From: Typhlomys cinereus
Lineage: Eukaryota; Chordata; Mammalia; Rodentia; Platacanthomyidae
DNA length: 64,000 nucleotides
NCBI GenBank assembly: GCA_023101885.1
Contig: JALPQD010000213.1
Coordinates: 1,249,001 to 1,313,000 of the forward strand
Reading direction: 5' to 3'
The translations under genes were made by a program, and so were the position numbers. Positions 35,521 through 47,194 of this stretch are shown here, in pieces. Within the stretch, counting starts at the first letter, position 1. Each line of letters starts with the position of its first letter. The notes below the pieces were generated by a model. That model made no database searches and was not told the DNA's origin. It saw only the letters and a program-made list of their open reading frames with translations.

Positions 35521-36689
35521 CAGGCAGTTAATTGCTTTGGAAGCTGACATTTTCTCTTTTGGGCTTCACCTGAATGTGGTGAGGGAGTGAATCTTCAGTG
35601 TCGAAAGGAGCCGGCAGTATAGACCTTCAGTGACCCTTAGGGCCGGACTCAAGAAGAGAAACAAACAGACCTCATGAATCAGATGTCTGGCACCATTAGA
35701 TGCTCCAAGAAACTATGGCTCCTTTTTCACACTTTTCTGACCTTCTTGTCAACAATTGAATAGACTTCTCAGGTGCAGAATCAATGCCCCAATCTAGAAA
35801 AAAAAATCCTATGGTACAATTTACCAATGTTCTTGGAATGCCTTAAGATCCTTATGCTAACCTCATAAAGTCGGGAGCATCTGTGAAAATGGTTTTGTAG
35901 GGAGCTAGAGGAAATAATCACTAAAATGCCTAGTTTTAATGACTTCATACCCTGTATTTCTCAAGCAAACTTTTCTTCCACTGGTTATTTACAAGTCTGT
36001 AGGCTGGAAAAGAACATTATACTTATGCCAGTTTAAACTCATAACAAGATGATGATAACAACATTGTTACTTGTGAAATAAGACACATCTCCTGTGGCTT
36101 CCCAAGGTTAGATGATATCTCAGGATGCACCTCTGCCGGCATCTCACACCTATTGTTTGGTGTGCTTTGGATCCTGGCTTTCTCTACTTTGAACTCAGGG
36201 AGCTCCTTCTTGTCTTTTTTTTATTCTTAGTTTACCTGTTCTCTCCAGTTTTAAGTAAACTCCATGGAAAGGAACACATTATGTGTCTGCTTTACCCTGT
36301 CATCCAACACTCTTCAGCAATAGTCAATAGTGACCAAGTAGAACCCCAAGAATTTGCTGTGTACGGTAGAAACATATGTGAGGTAGGTATAGTTTGTATT
36401 GCAAACTTATGTGAGCATCAACTGTAGTGGCAGTTTTGTGGATAGAGGTGAGCCTAACCATGCAGGCTGTGACTGAATTAGCAGTGCTTTCTTCAGCCAG
36501 ATCTCTGAAAGCACCAGAAGACAGATACCAGACGTTATTGATACCTGAGTGAGACAAGTTTCTAGTATAGAGTACATAAGAGTGAGTGCTAAAAACTTCA
36601 GCTAATAAACTTGAGTCCCTAAAAACTCAGGAGGAATACAAGAGTCTAGCATGTCATGGTCGGCATGTGAGTTTTCTACCACTGACCTA
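35521..36689. other. Single-copy sequence, nothing recognised
   Basis: No gene or repeat was recognised. A 100-codon + frame at 36125-36427 has a hydrophobic run (LLLVFFLFLVYLF) but no other coding sign. Confidence 0.4.
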
Positions 36690-37007
36690 GGTGTTAAAAT
36701 CCTTAATGGCATTAATGTTTAGAAAAGTTATGCCATTTTCAAGAGCTAGAACTTTACTGGAGGAAAGCAGGTCACTGGGATGGATCTTGAGGCTTGGTAC
36801 TCTCTCTCTCACTCTTGCTTTCTGCGTCCTGTTGGCTGCAGTGACCTGCAACTGCATCCTGATTCTTCCTTTGGACATGTCTTCTGCTCACCATCTGCGG
36901 ACTATGTCCCTTCTGGAATGTAAGCAAAATAACTACTCCCTTTCTCCTCTAAGTTGCTTGAATTCATGTATTTTCTCACAGCAACAAAAAGAAAAGTAAC
37001 TGCAGCA
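36690..37007 (+). repeat. MaLR-type LTR (ORR1-like)
   Basis: 'actggaggaaagcaggtcac' then 'gggatggatcttgaggcttg', a CT-rich block, a 'gtaagcaaaataactactcc' polyadenylation-like stretch, and 'ctcacagcaacaaaaagaaa' at the end follow the ORR1/MaLR layout. The 5' third is poorly preserved. Confidence 0.6.
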
Positions 37008-37329
37008 CAGCATATAATTATCTAGTACAGAAGCAGACTATTTAAGTTTATCGCCATGACCTCAATAAAGACGCCTTAATGGCTTCGGGATGTTGACCTG
37101 GGTTTTATTTTTCACATTCCACATAGTCACCTAATTGGCCTCTGTCCTGCCTCCCTGGACACAAAGAGCTTTTCCAAAAGTATTTTCTCTCAACACAAAT
37201 GTGGAATAGAATTACTGAAATAGAAACAATAGACCAGTAAATTACCTCTGAGGCTTGGAACACACAGGTCCCTTGGCCCAGGTACAGGACAGCAGTCATG
37301 ACTACTAACTGGAAGGTGACAGGCAAAGC

Positions 37330-37560
37330 CAAATCAAAGGCTGACTCTCTCTTCTCTTCTGCTTCCTCCCTCCTTTCTTTTCCTTTTCCTTCTCTTCCCT
37401 TCTCTTTTCCCCCTTCTTATTCTCTTTCTCTCTATCACTCACTTTCTCTATGCCTCTTGCCCTTAGTCATTTTTTGCTTCTCTTCCTGTCTTCATTTTCT
37501 TCTCCCTATACATGTTAGACTTTTTAGTAACTCTGTGTGATTTACCTCTCTCTCTGTTTG
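37330..37560. repeat. CT-rich low-complexity tract
   Basis: Pyrimidine-rich run on the + strand (mixed CT/TTC/CCTT), without periodicity. Confidence 0.7.
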
Positions 37561-38471
37561 TGGTCTTCTGCTGTGGGAGAAAAACCAGTACATATCAGGC
37601 AAAAGCAAAGTGGTAAGCATTGTTAATCTGCAATGCTTCTCATCAATTAGTGGTATCATAAGATGCGAGCAATGGAAAATAAATAAAGCACTGTCTATGT
37701 CATCTCAGCTCTTTCAGGAATATTTACCTTTCTGATGAAAAATGAGAGCTGTGACTCCCGTCCAGATGCTGTGCAGCCACCTATACACATCAGATTAAGT
37801 TGCTCCTGCTTCTTGGTAGAAAAACCTTGCCAAAAGCCAAGACTCCCTGTGCTCTGATTTTGTGAATTAGAGTAGCACTGCTATTCAATACACTAGAAGT
37901 GATTGAAATATTTAATACAGCACAGGTAAAATTCTAAGGAGAGGACAGGTTGTAAATAGCCAATGAATTAGCTCTTATTTCAATTCTAGAAACAAATCAT
38001 AAGCAATCCTTAATCTCGTTTCTAGTTTGCACCAACGTGAACTATGACAAAGCTAATAGGACTGTTGCAGATTTCAAGCATGATTAACAAGAATGTAATA
38101 GAAGGGACGTTGCTTGGTAGTTAGGCACATACAAATTCCAACCCCAGTTTAAATAAATACTTCACTTAGTTTTGTGAGCTTACAGTTTTGAAAACTCGAA
38201 AATTATTTTCATCTTTGGCTTCATATTTCTCTTCTACAAAACTAATTTCTGTGTTATTTTATTACAGTACCTGAACAGTGCCCAGTACAGATTTTGGCAT
38301 CTAGAAGCACACTATCGAAGGTAGGTATAATTCTCTTAATGGCAAAGTATTAGTAGTATTGTATGATCTTGTTGTCTTCTTCATAAAAATGAAGTAACTA
38401 ATTCTTCAAGAAAGTAGTGTCCTTTTGCTGGGGCAAGGAGATTATTCAACTGTATTCTTTGAAACCCACAG

Positions 38472-38752
38472 TCATGGTTGGAATATATTCCCACAGATAA
38501 ATATTTTCGAATTCTTAGTTGATGTTGGGAAAGTCACAGTACTTTGTTAGGTAGAGCCTTCCTGGAGAAAGGCATGTCACAAGGGGTGAGCCTTGAGATT
38601 GATTAGTTCTGCCCTGCTTCTGCCAGCCAACCATGCCTATTCCCACATAATGAACTGCATCTCACCTCTGGAACCATAAGCCAGATAAATCCCCTTTCTC
38701 TATTAAGCTATTTAACTATGAGTGCTGTCTCACAATAACAGAGTCAATGCAG
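38472..38752 (+). repeat. MaLR-type LTR (MLT1/ORR1-like)
   Basis: Starts 'tcatggttggaatatattcc' (usual start TGTTATGGTTTGAATAT-like). It continues with 'cctggagaaaggcatgtcac', then 'gtgagccttgagattg', then a 'ccagataaatcccctttctc' polyadenylation-like block, and ends near 'acagagtcaatgcagca'. This is the MaLR order; the copy is old. Confidence 0.6.
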
Positions 38753-38927
38753 CACGTAGTAACAGCTGACTTTTCAGAAAGGTCTCTTCAATTCATATTC
38801 TGCCTACCATGCATAAGAGCACCTGTTGTCTCAAACTCTCTTAATTAAACAAAACTATTTATTCATTCAATATTTTGCATACACACATTGTCTATAATGT
38901 ACTTTGATTATATTCCTCCCTATTACC

Positions 38928-38972
38928 CAATATAGCATAATATAGCATAATATAATATAATATAATATAATA
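38928..38972. repeat. AT-rich tandem repeat (ATAATAT/TAGCA units)
   Basis: The imperfect repeat of atagcataat passes into (ATAAT)n. Confidence 0.8.
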
Positions 38973-39816
38973 AAGTGATTGCAAATTTTGACATGCTAAT
39001 ATGCACTTACCTAGCACATTGGGTTACTTCTCAGGACTGGGACGAAGGTTGGACGATTCTGTGTGGAAAACATGGTGAATGAAGAACTTTGTGTCTAACA
39101 AAACAAATGCTGAGCAAAGTCTGAAAATGATTAATGGCATGATTTTAGGTGGATGATTTGAAAGATGAATGGAAAAGGGGGTTATCTGAGATGGTTTTGT
39201 GGATATTTTGTTCACAATCTTGAATGGCTGCACTTGTCATTACACATTCAAGTGCTTTAATCGAAGACTCACAGAGCCATCCCGGATAACCCCACTTCTC
39301 CATTTATCTTTGGATAATGTGATGTGGTGAAAAAGTACATGAAAAAAGATGTGTGGGGCACAGGCATCAGGGAAGAACTGGAGGGAGCAACATTTGGATC
39401 TCAGGAGGACACTCAGGATGTGTAATGTTCCAGAGAAGATGAGACAAAGGAAAGTGACAAGGTCTAGTTAGAGCCAAATTAGAAAAATAACCAGCAGTAA
39501 GGAATTTGTCAGATAGAAGAGGATTTGAAAAGACACTAAGAAAGGAAAATGAGATTAGGAAGTTGCTAGTAGACCATTAGCTTACCCCTAGAACTTGATA
39601 TCTCAAGTGTTGAACCTTTCTTTTAGTAGCAAAATTTATATGTTCACCAGCGTACTTCTTCCATTGTGTCACATGGTTGTAATTATGTGTGCATCTACTT
39701 TCCTATCCTAATTGAAGAGTTTGAGGAAGTGGATCTCATCATTCTTGTGTTCTCTTGCCCAGAAGAGGTTATTGAAGTTTGATGCTGTGTTTTTCTGCTT
39801 TTTCTCTTTCATTTTT

Positions 39817-40106
39817 TTAAATTTTTTTATTATTTTATTATTTATTCAATTGTGCATGTATGTGTGTGTGTACGCATGTGTGTATGTGTGGGTGTGTAGA
39901 ACCACGGACGAATTCCGGAACCACCATGGACGCCTCCACCTCCTTGTTTACTCTGCCCCGGGATTCACAGGCTCTGCCCTACCAGGACCTGAAACGCAGG
40001 TCGCCCCCGCTTCCGTCCGGCGTCTATACGTGGGGTCTAGGATCCGAACTCAGGACCTTCTGCCTGCAAGGCAGAGGCTTAACCCCTGAGCCACCTCTGC
40101 AGCCCC
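39817..40106 (-). repeat. Young B2-like SINE, copy 3
   Basis: Minus-strand head is the complement of 40060-40106, GC-rich body at 39950-40040, TG-rich block at 39855-39900, AT tail at the left. The 16-bp target duplications are tttctctttcattttt (39801-39816) and tttctctttaattttt (40107-40122), with one change. The 125-codon frame over it is not a gene. Confidence 0.9.
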
Positions 40107-40344
40107 TTTCTCTTTAATTTTTATGGATAGGAAGACAAGAAAATTACAAATGTGTTTCAATAAGGAAGGGCTAGTTTCTCATGAATGCTATTAAAATCTA
40201 GGTTTCCAAGTGAGGATTGTAGACATTGGTTAGGAGAGAAAGGGTGGCTTTCTTAAAAAGTCTTACATCAGTGGAAGTACAGGGATTTTCAAGGTTGCAG
40301 ATAAAAAACAAATTATGTCACTTTCTTGAACCCTTTGTTCTATT

Positions 40345-40735
40345 ACTTTTCCTCTTTAAAGGCCCTCCCCTTCCTTTCCACAGCACCCCCCAGTTTATGC
40401 TCCTTTCTAGTGTATGGATATTATAGGAGTTTCTATTTATGTATACCATTCTGAAGGTTCAATATTAGCATCTGCATCATATAAGGGAGAACATGTAGTG
40501 TTTGTCTTTCTGGGTCTCATTCAATATTATATCTTCAAATTTTACCCATTTACCAGAGAATTTACTTTTCTTGACAGCTGAACAGTATTCCATTGTGTTT
40601 AAATAAATATATATTTAAAGTTATCATTTTTATATACCACCTTTTCATTATCCAATCACCCATTGCTGGACATCTAAGCTGATTCTATGTCTCTGCTATT
40701 GTGAATAGAGTCAATATCTGTGACCTACCGAATAA
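40345..40735 (-). repeat. Old L1 ORF2 tail and 3'UTR, antisense
   Basis: 'gctgaacagtattccattgt' (40577-40596), then an AT block, then 'cattatccaatcacccattg', then 'ctgattctatgtctctgcta', then 'ttgtgaatagagtcaatat' is the complement of the last part of L1 ORF2, here decayed. The frame is broken throughout. Confidence 0.65.
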
Positions 40736-41797
40736 TTTCAAGTAGTGAAGATAATTGAAAGACAGAGCACAGTTATAAATACTGAGAAGGGGAATGTAAA
40801 GTTTGGATATGATTTTACATATCCAAACAGAAGAGAATTCTTCAATTCTTAGTATACATATACATATATGTATACATATGATGACTTTATAATATAAAAT
40901 TGTAGAATGATGAAAAACAATTTAGAAAAGAGGAGAATCTAATTTGTCTACAAAATAATGAATTTGAGATGATACATATGAAAGGAAAGAGAAATGTTTG
41001 GTTATTAGAGAAATAAGATATCCATTAACATATACACAATACAAGATATTTGATAATGAATTACATGATGATGATGGCTCATTGATACTCATTAAAATGT
41101 TATGGATTGACTCAAATAGAAGATACCAAACGACTGAGCTTAGTACTGTGCTCAATACATGAAAACAGAGCCAGCTTCTAGTCAGAAGTTCAACCTGAAA
41201 CTCATGGAGAGACTCAGAAGAGCAGGCAATATGTTTGCCTTGATAGGCATATGCTCAATAACACATTTTAAAAACAAGGACTGTCATAACCCTAGATAAT
41301 AACTTCAATCAAAATTATTGGGGACTCTGGGGAATGAAAGCAATATAGATGGATTAGTAGTTACAATCAGGAAGATTTGATTCACTGTGATTTATCCTTA
41401 TTGGCACTGTTAATTCATAGTTAGGTTTTACAACTTTCAGTTGTTTGGCATACCACACTTATCTTTTATTGATTCTGAATATAAATCTTTCGCAAATATC
41501 ACTGTCTTGGTTGGAAGAAAAGGTATATAAAGAGAACATTGGCTAAGCAAGTTTGGTTACTCCCATGTGGTCGTGCTCCAAGCAAAACAATTCTAAGAGT
41601 AAGAATCAAGAAGGTACTTAAATGTCAGACATAAGAAACTCAACCAAGACCAGGAGAATTAGGAAGGTGTTATCATCCCACAATGGCAACAAACATTATT
41701 TTGACATCAGAAGTTCAGGTGGAAACACAGAACAAAGATTAAAAACTCAGCCTTTTGGAAAAGTCTCAACTTGAAGTGTGTACCCATTCCTCTCTTC

Positions 41798-42510
41798 TGT
41801 TGCTACTGTGAGATACCACTGAGGCCCAAACAACTTAAGTGGAAAAAGGGAGGTTTGTTCAACTTATGGCTCCTGTAACAGTTATTCTTAACTATTGCTG
41901 TGAGAGAACACCCCAAATCAAAAACTTGAGGGAGAAAAGGAAATTTATTCACCCTGTGGTTCCAGAGGGGGGATACAGTCTTTCATGGTGGAGGTGGCAT
42001 GGCTGGTGGATAAAGTCATGTCATGTGGCTGAAGGCTGGATTCCTGGAGAGTTTCTCTTCTTTCCAGTGTTCTATCTTGTGGTTCCTTTTATCTGGTCCA
42101 CTACTGGAAGGTTCCAATAGGACCTAGGGGTGGTCTTTGTATTATCCAGATAATCCCTTCAAGTTGTCTCAGCTGACCTTAGTTAATGCCAGATGTGTCA
42201 AATTGACACCCAGGATTAACTATCACAGCTCCAGAGGGGAGATACAGTCCTTCACGGCAGAAAAGGCATGGCATTTGGCAGAAGCTAGAAGTGGCTAAGT
42301 CACTGCAGACATCATGGAAACTGAAAGTGGCTGCCAGCTCAAGAACAGACTCACTAACTCAAGCATGACTAACCAACCTGAAGGCCCACCCCTGTGACTG
42401 CCTTCCTCCAGCAAAGCTATACCTCCTAAAGATACCATGATTTTTCCCAAACAATTAAAGATTCAAACACATAAACCTGTGGGGGACAACTCACATTTAA
42501 AGCCATGACA
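41798..42510 (-). repeat. MaLR-type 3' LTR, antisense, split by a younger LTR
   Basis: On the minus strand it starts TGTCATGGCTTT at forward 42510 and ends ...GTAGCAACA near 41798. The element is interrupted at 41874-42227. Removing that insert rejoins ...acttatggctcc with agagggga..., an LTR stretch met elsewhere in rodents as 'tggttccagagggatagagt'-like sequence. A polypurine tract lies directly upstream (complement of 42511-42527), as expected for a 3' LTR joined to its internal region. Confidence 0.75.
41874..42227 (-). repeat. Solo LTR nested inside the MaLR LTR
   Basis: A 354-bp element with ends TG...CA (minus strand TGTGATAGTTAATCC ... CTGTTACA) is flanked by a perfect 5-bp duplication, gctcc, at 41869-41873 and 42228-42232. 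It carries a 'gaataaatttcc' polyadenylation-like block on the minus strand. The opening is related to the ERVL LTR at 26210. It is younger than its host by nesting. Confidence 0.88.
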
Positions 42511-43270
42511 CTCTACCCCTCCCCCCCACAGGCTCATTCCCATCTTATTATGTAAACCATACTCAGTCAAACTTTAGAATTCTTCATAGACTACATCAGT
42601 AGTCCCAAAACTGTTGAAAAGTCTAAAGTACAAAGCCTCCTATAAAATCAAAAGACAAGTTATATACTTGTAACATACAGTGGCATAGAAAAAATATTCC
42701 TATTCCAAAAGAGAGGAATGGAGACATATTCAGGAAAGACTGATCCATAACAGGAATAAAAACCAGCAGGACAAACTCCAAATCCAGCAAATCAGCCTCT
42801 TGTCGAAATCATCTCAGTTCCAAAGGGCTTTGTTGCCACCCCTTCAATGTTGCTGCCTGTAGTACATGTCATTCTCTTGGGTTGTCTTCTCCCAGGGTAT
42901 ATAGTTCTTGACAGATGTCCCACATTGACTCTGGCATCTTAACATCTTCACTTCTCAAGTTAGGCTTTAACTCCACAGCACAAACTGCCTTCTTAGGACT
43001 TTAAACTGCAGGCTTCCTACACACACTGTCTGGATTCTGCCATTCTCTGAAACCTTGGAGGGTAGATTCATGACCTGCTCCATCTTGCACAATTAATGCC
43101 TCTGAAACCAGGACCTCATGATTGACATAGTCAAATTCAGCTGCAGCTTTGGATATTAGACTGCCCCCTCATGGCTCACAGCTGGTTCAGCTTCTTTGTG
43201 CTAAATGTAGGCAAAATTTCTCTTAAACTACAGCTTTTATGAACTTGGTGCTACATGTGTATAAATGTCT
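42511..43270 (-). repeat. MaLR internal-region remnant with polypurine tract, antisense
   Basis: Immediately beyond the LTR start lies ctctacccctccccccc (complement: a G/A-rich polypurine tract). Downstream come 'aaaatcaaaagacaagttat', 'ccaaatccagcaaatcagcc' and 'cagttccaaagggctttgtt', blocks typical of non-coding MaLR internal sequence. There is no open frame. The right boundary is uncertain. Confidence 0.6.
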
Positions 43271-43499
43271 TGCATACATATTATGTCAATCCACATCCTT
43301 AGAGCAAAATCAAATGGCTGGATTACTCACAGTTGCATAGTGAATTGGGGAATCTAGGATCGGGTTTTAATTTTCAATTTATTCATGTATTAATTTGTTT
43401 AACCTTGTAGCTAAGTTTTTCAAAACCTAGACTCCTATTTCTGCATGTTGGTTGAGCTCCATGGTAAGAAGTAGCTACACTTGGGTGGGGAGAGCACAG

Positions 43500-44340
43500 C
43501 TGGAATGTAAGTTTGCAAGGATTATGACAGTTTCTGTTAATGTTCTTTTTTTGTCATTGTTGTTTACCATTATTTTTTAATCATCAGTAAAACTTCCAAC
43601 TGGATGAGAAGCCTGAGTGTGTGAATATATATAATATGGATGATTCTAGCATTATATTGTTATAGTCTTAGAAATGCAGAGAGCAAAATCATTAGCTAAG
43701 CCTTGCCACAAATCCATGGAAAAGAGAAAGGGACATGTCCAGTGATTTTTCTGTAAGTTACATGAAATCGCCCGCTGTTGTTATAATTCTGTAGGCATCA
43801 TGCTCCTTCAGGAAGATGATGTATGGAGCAGTCATCTGGTAGGGACTGATGGGATGTAAATGAAACTAATTAAGGAAATGTCAAACATAATTAATAAAAC
43901 AGGTTTAAGTTGCAGAAGCCCTGTCAGTGGAATGAATGGGGAAGAGTGTGGCTTGCCCATTGTTGGGAGCACTCTTTCCCCTCTTCCCCCTATTCTCTAG
44001 GCTTTATTTAGCACCGTTCAATTAGATCCTGGAAAGCTACTTGAAACTCGCTTTCTTCCCTATCCTTCTCTTAGCTTGAACCCAAGGAGAGGGAGGAATA
44101 TAAATCTGCCTGTCGTCCTACAGCTCAGGAAAAAAATTAATTGCCACTTCCTCGTCTCTTCCAAGTACTACAGGACATTAACATAACCAATTTGCTTGAA
44201 CTGCTCAATGGCTGCCTAATACAGCATTGGACCAGCTGATAAAACCAGGGTGTTGCTGACGCTACCTTGTTAATATTAGCATTTTCATAATATCCAAATA
44301 TTACAGCAACTTGATTCACGGGTTCCATTTATTATTGATA
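43500..44340. promoter_or_regulatory. Single-copy island with candidate conserved non-coding element (about 44120-44340)
   Basis: It is free of recognised repeats. The right part is complex and rich in homeodomain/POU-like words: aaattaattgcc near 44134, gttaatattagcat near 44270, tttattattgataa near 44328. The short minus frame across it is not convincing. The call is by composition only. Confidence 0.35.
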
Positions 44341-45220
44341 AGAACAAAAAAAAAAAAAGAATAGGGGTGAGTTGGAAATAACAAAGCGGGTGAGCGACCT
44401 ATAATTATGGCAAGCAAATTAGGGTACGTGCTAGAGTCAGTTACATTTGCCTAGGAGTAATGATGCCTAAGACCTTTCCCTTCCCCTGGGATGGGAAAAA
44501 TAATGGATTCCCTTGCAGCTGCAGATGGGGCAGGAGAAGGCTGTCACTGGGACAATGTTTACATAAGTTAGGCTGAGCATGCGGCCCTGAGGCCTGCCTG
44601 GAGTGTTTCAGTCAGCTCCAATCACTTCAACCACTGAAGCAGAAGTCCCTGGAAATCCTTCGCTTCTGGAAGGGCTAGGGGACCCAGAGTACAGTAGCTG
44701 GGGAAAGTACAGACTGTTCCTGGGGAGCACTCATACAAGGGCCTCAGGGACAAGGGCCGTAACCCTGAAACACAGGGGCCAAGCAGCTGGGAAACATCCA
44801 AGGCAAGATGAATGAGATTGCTGCAGATCTCTGCCCATCTTAAATGCAGGTTATTTCAATTCAGCTCCCAAATGCCTGCCCCTAAACATACAGGTACTTA
44901 ACAGGATGACATTGGTCAAATCTTCACTTAAGAGACTCAATAGGCAGTCTAGGAGAGGCAGTTGAGCTTAAGTAGCCCAGATTCAGTAGGGAACAGTTAA
45001 GGCAAATCATCAAGGTTGCTTGCAAGTCAAACTTCCCTGCACATGAGTCAAATATGATAGATATATGGAGACACTAAATCAGAGAGCAATTTAAAAAAAT
45101 CAATTAGCACACATACTAGCAAGGACATGAAAATTATGGGATTGCTGTTGAAAAGATGCCAAATCATCATGTCATGTACCAGAAAGCAAAGGGCTGCTCA
45201 CATATTAATGTTCTCCTGTC
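44341..45220. other. Single-copy 5' flank of the L1
   Basis: No gene or repeat was recognised. The sequence ends in the 16-bp target site at which the L1 inserted. Confidence 0.5.
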
Positions 45221-45236
45221 AAAAATACACAAAACC
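45221..45236. repeat. Target-site duplication of L1, left copy
   Basis: aaaaatacacaaaacc, identical to 51932-51947. The complementary-strand junction TTTTT/GAC fits L1 endonuclease preference for T-rich/A junctions reasonably well. Confidence 0.92.
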
Positions 45237-46064
45237 GGTTCCTCCCGCCTGCCTGCCAGCCAGAGACAGGACCCCCTCCTGGGGTCGGTCGGTCCTCCAT
45301 CCCAGGTGAGTTTCCCAGCCCCCAGGCCGCCCCCTGTCTCAGCTCCTCCCACCAGCCAGCCCAGCAACACCCAGACTGCCTCCCATTTGCCCCAGTCCCT
45401 TTGTTCCTCCCCCCTCCCCCCGCCCGGACTTGCTATGGTTCCTACATCCCTGGAGGCTGGGTGGGCCACTAAGCCAAGTCCCAGGTCCCAGGTGAAGAGT
45501 TCTGCCATCACCACCAGCCCCTCTCCTCCTCCAACCCACCAGGGACCCTGGCTCATGGTCCACGGAGGACACAGCTACTCAGAATTCAACAGAATCCAAA
45601 GAAAACCCAAGCAAAGCTTTAAAGGACATAGGCCATACATCTGAAGTCTTCTAAAATCATCCTATCACATGGGAGAGATTCTTCACATCCAGCCCAAAGA
45701 TAAGTAAATCTCTTTCTTTTACTATACTGCTCCTTTTAAGTATTAATCACTGTAAATTAACTTTTCCATATAGCCACCCCAAAAATATACACAACTCCAG
45801 GGATTATACCACTCACCCTCACATATCACCAAGATACTAAATCATAAAAGTGCACTACCATACTAATATTCACCCCCTGTATACTTAACCTGACTTAGCT
45901 GGTCTACTAACAGCCCAATAGCCTCTTCTAGGAAATAATACTAACAGCAGACAAACGAACCCAACTACAAGCCAAGCACTAGTAATACCTGCCCGAGAGT
46001 AGTAATACCAACTAAATCAGTTCAGTCAAAAACACACAGAAACTGAAAGGTCGTAAGAGACAAA
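45237..46064 (+). promoter_or_regulatory. L1 5'UTR / internal promoter region
   Basis: The first 300 bp are strikingly C/G-rich compared with the window (cctgcctgccagccagagac, ggggtcggtcggtcctccat). The sequence then shifts to A-rich before ORF1. The position directly after the left target duplication makes it the presumed 5'UTR carrying the Pol II internal promoter. The 162-codon frame across it is a non-coding read-through of P/S-rich sequence. Confidence 0.75.
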
Positions 46065-47129
46065 ATGACAATGCCCAAGTCAAAGTGCAGATCCATGAGA
46101 AACAAAACCCAGGAAGACAAATCTCACACCAAAAGAATTAGCCCCATAATGGTGGATTCCAACCAGAACAAATTCACAGATAATAGCCCAGAAAGCCAGA
46201 GCCAAGATAACGACTTTCAAAGTATGATCATTACCATGATTAATACTATGAAAGAGGAAATATGGGAGGAGTTACACAACGGCATCGACCACTTTGAAGA
46301 GGAACACAACAGACACTTGGAGGAGTTGAGAAAAACAGTTCAAGAAACAAAAATAGACATAGAGCAGTTAAAACAGCCTCAGGAAGAGTTTAAAATTGAA
46401 CTAAAAGACTAGTTATCTTCAACCCAAAGCTCAACAGAGAGTCTTATCAGCAGAACAAATGAAGCAGAAGATAGAATTGCAGATCTTAAAGACAAAGTGG
46501 GAGAATTAACCAATTCAATGGAAGAGGTTCTTAAAGCCAAAAAGATACTGGAGAGGAATATTCAAGAGCTATGGTACACCCTGAAGAAGCCTAACATGTG
46601 CATTCATGGAATACCAGAGCAAGAATCCCAAAATATCACGCCTGAGGAAATTTTCAAACTATCATAAATGAAAACTTCCCACAACTAAAGAATGAGAAGC
46701 CCATCCTAATACAAGAGGCATTCTGCACCCCAAACAGATATGAGCAAAATAGAAAATAGCCACAGCAAATAATAGTCAAAATACTCCACATTCAAGACAA
46801 AGAAATGGTGCTGAGAGCTTCAAGGGAAAAAAAAACAAGTCACTTTTAAAGGTAAACCTATTAAAATAACAAATGACTTCTCAATGGAAACAGTAAAAAC
46901 AAGAAGAGCTTGTAGAGATATACTTCAAGTATTAAATGAGCAAAAATGTCAACCCAGACTGATATACCCAGCAAAATTATCCATCATGATCGAGGGAGAA
47001 AGAAAAGTTTTCCAGCACAAAGACAACTTGAAGGGATACATGTGTACCAAACCAGGCCTTCAAAAAATGCTAGGAAAGATACTCAAGCTTGAAGAAAAAA
47101 CAAGCATATCCAGAAGGACAAAAGGGTAG
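46065..47129 (+). pseudogene. L1 ORF1 (RNA-binding chaperone), broken
   Basis: ORF1p binds L1 RNA as a trimer in the ribonucleoprotein. The start at 46065 (MTMPKSK; a second ATG at 46071) is followed by a Lys-rich N-terminus and a heptad-rich coiled coil (46230-46600: EEIWEELHNGIDHFEEEH, then LEELRKTVQETK). The C-terminal domain ends with the family signature LNEQKCQPRLIYPAKLSI (46938-46991). Damage: in-frame TAG at 46410; a 1-base loss near 46656 leading to TAA at 46665; TAG at 46757 in the shifted frame; and a 1-base gain in the A-run at about 46828-46836 that restores the original frame. It ends with TAG at 47127. Non-functional. Confidence 0.92.
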
Positions 47130-47194
47130 TTTAATACCACCAAAACCTAAATGTCAAACAATGCACTTACAAAAGACACTACACATAAAAATTG

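Noticed and set aside
45156..45644. 162-codon Pro/Ser-rich frame as a host gene
   Set aside because: It crosses the left L1 boundary and reads the C-rich 5'UTR, so it is an artefact of composition. The 129-codon frame opposite it fails for the same reason.
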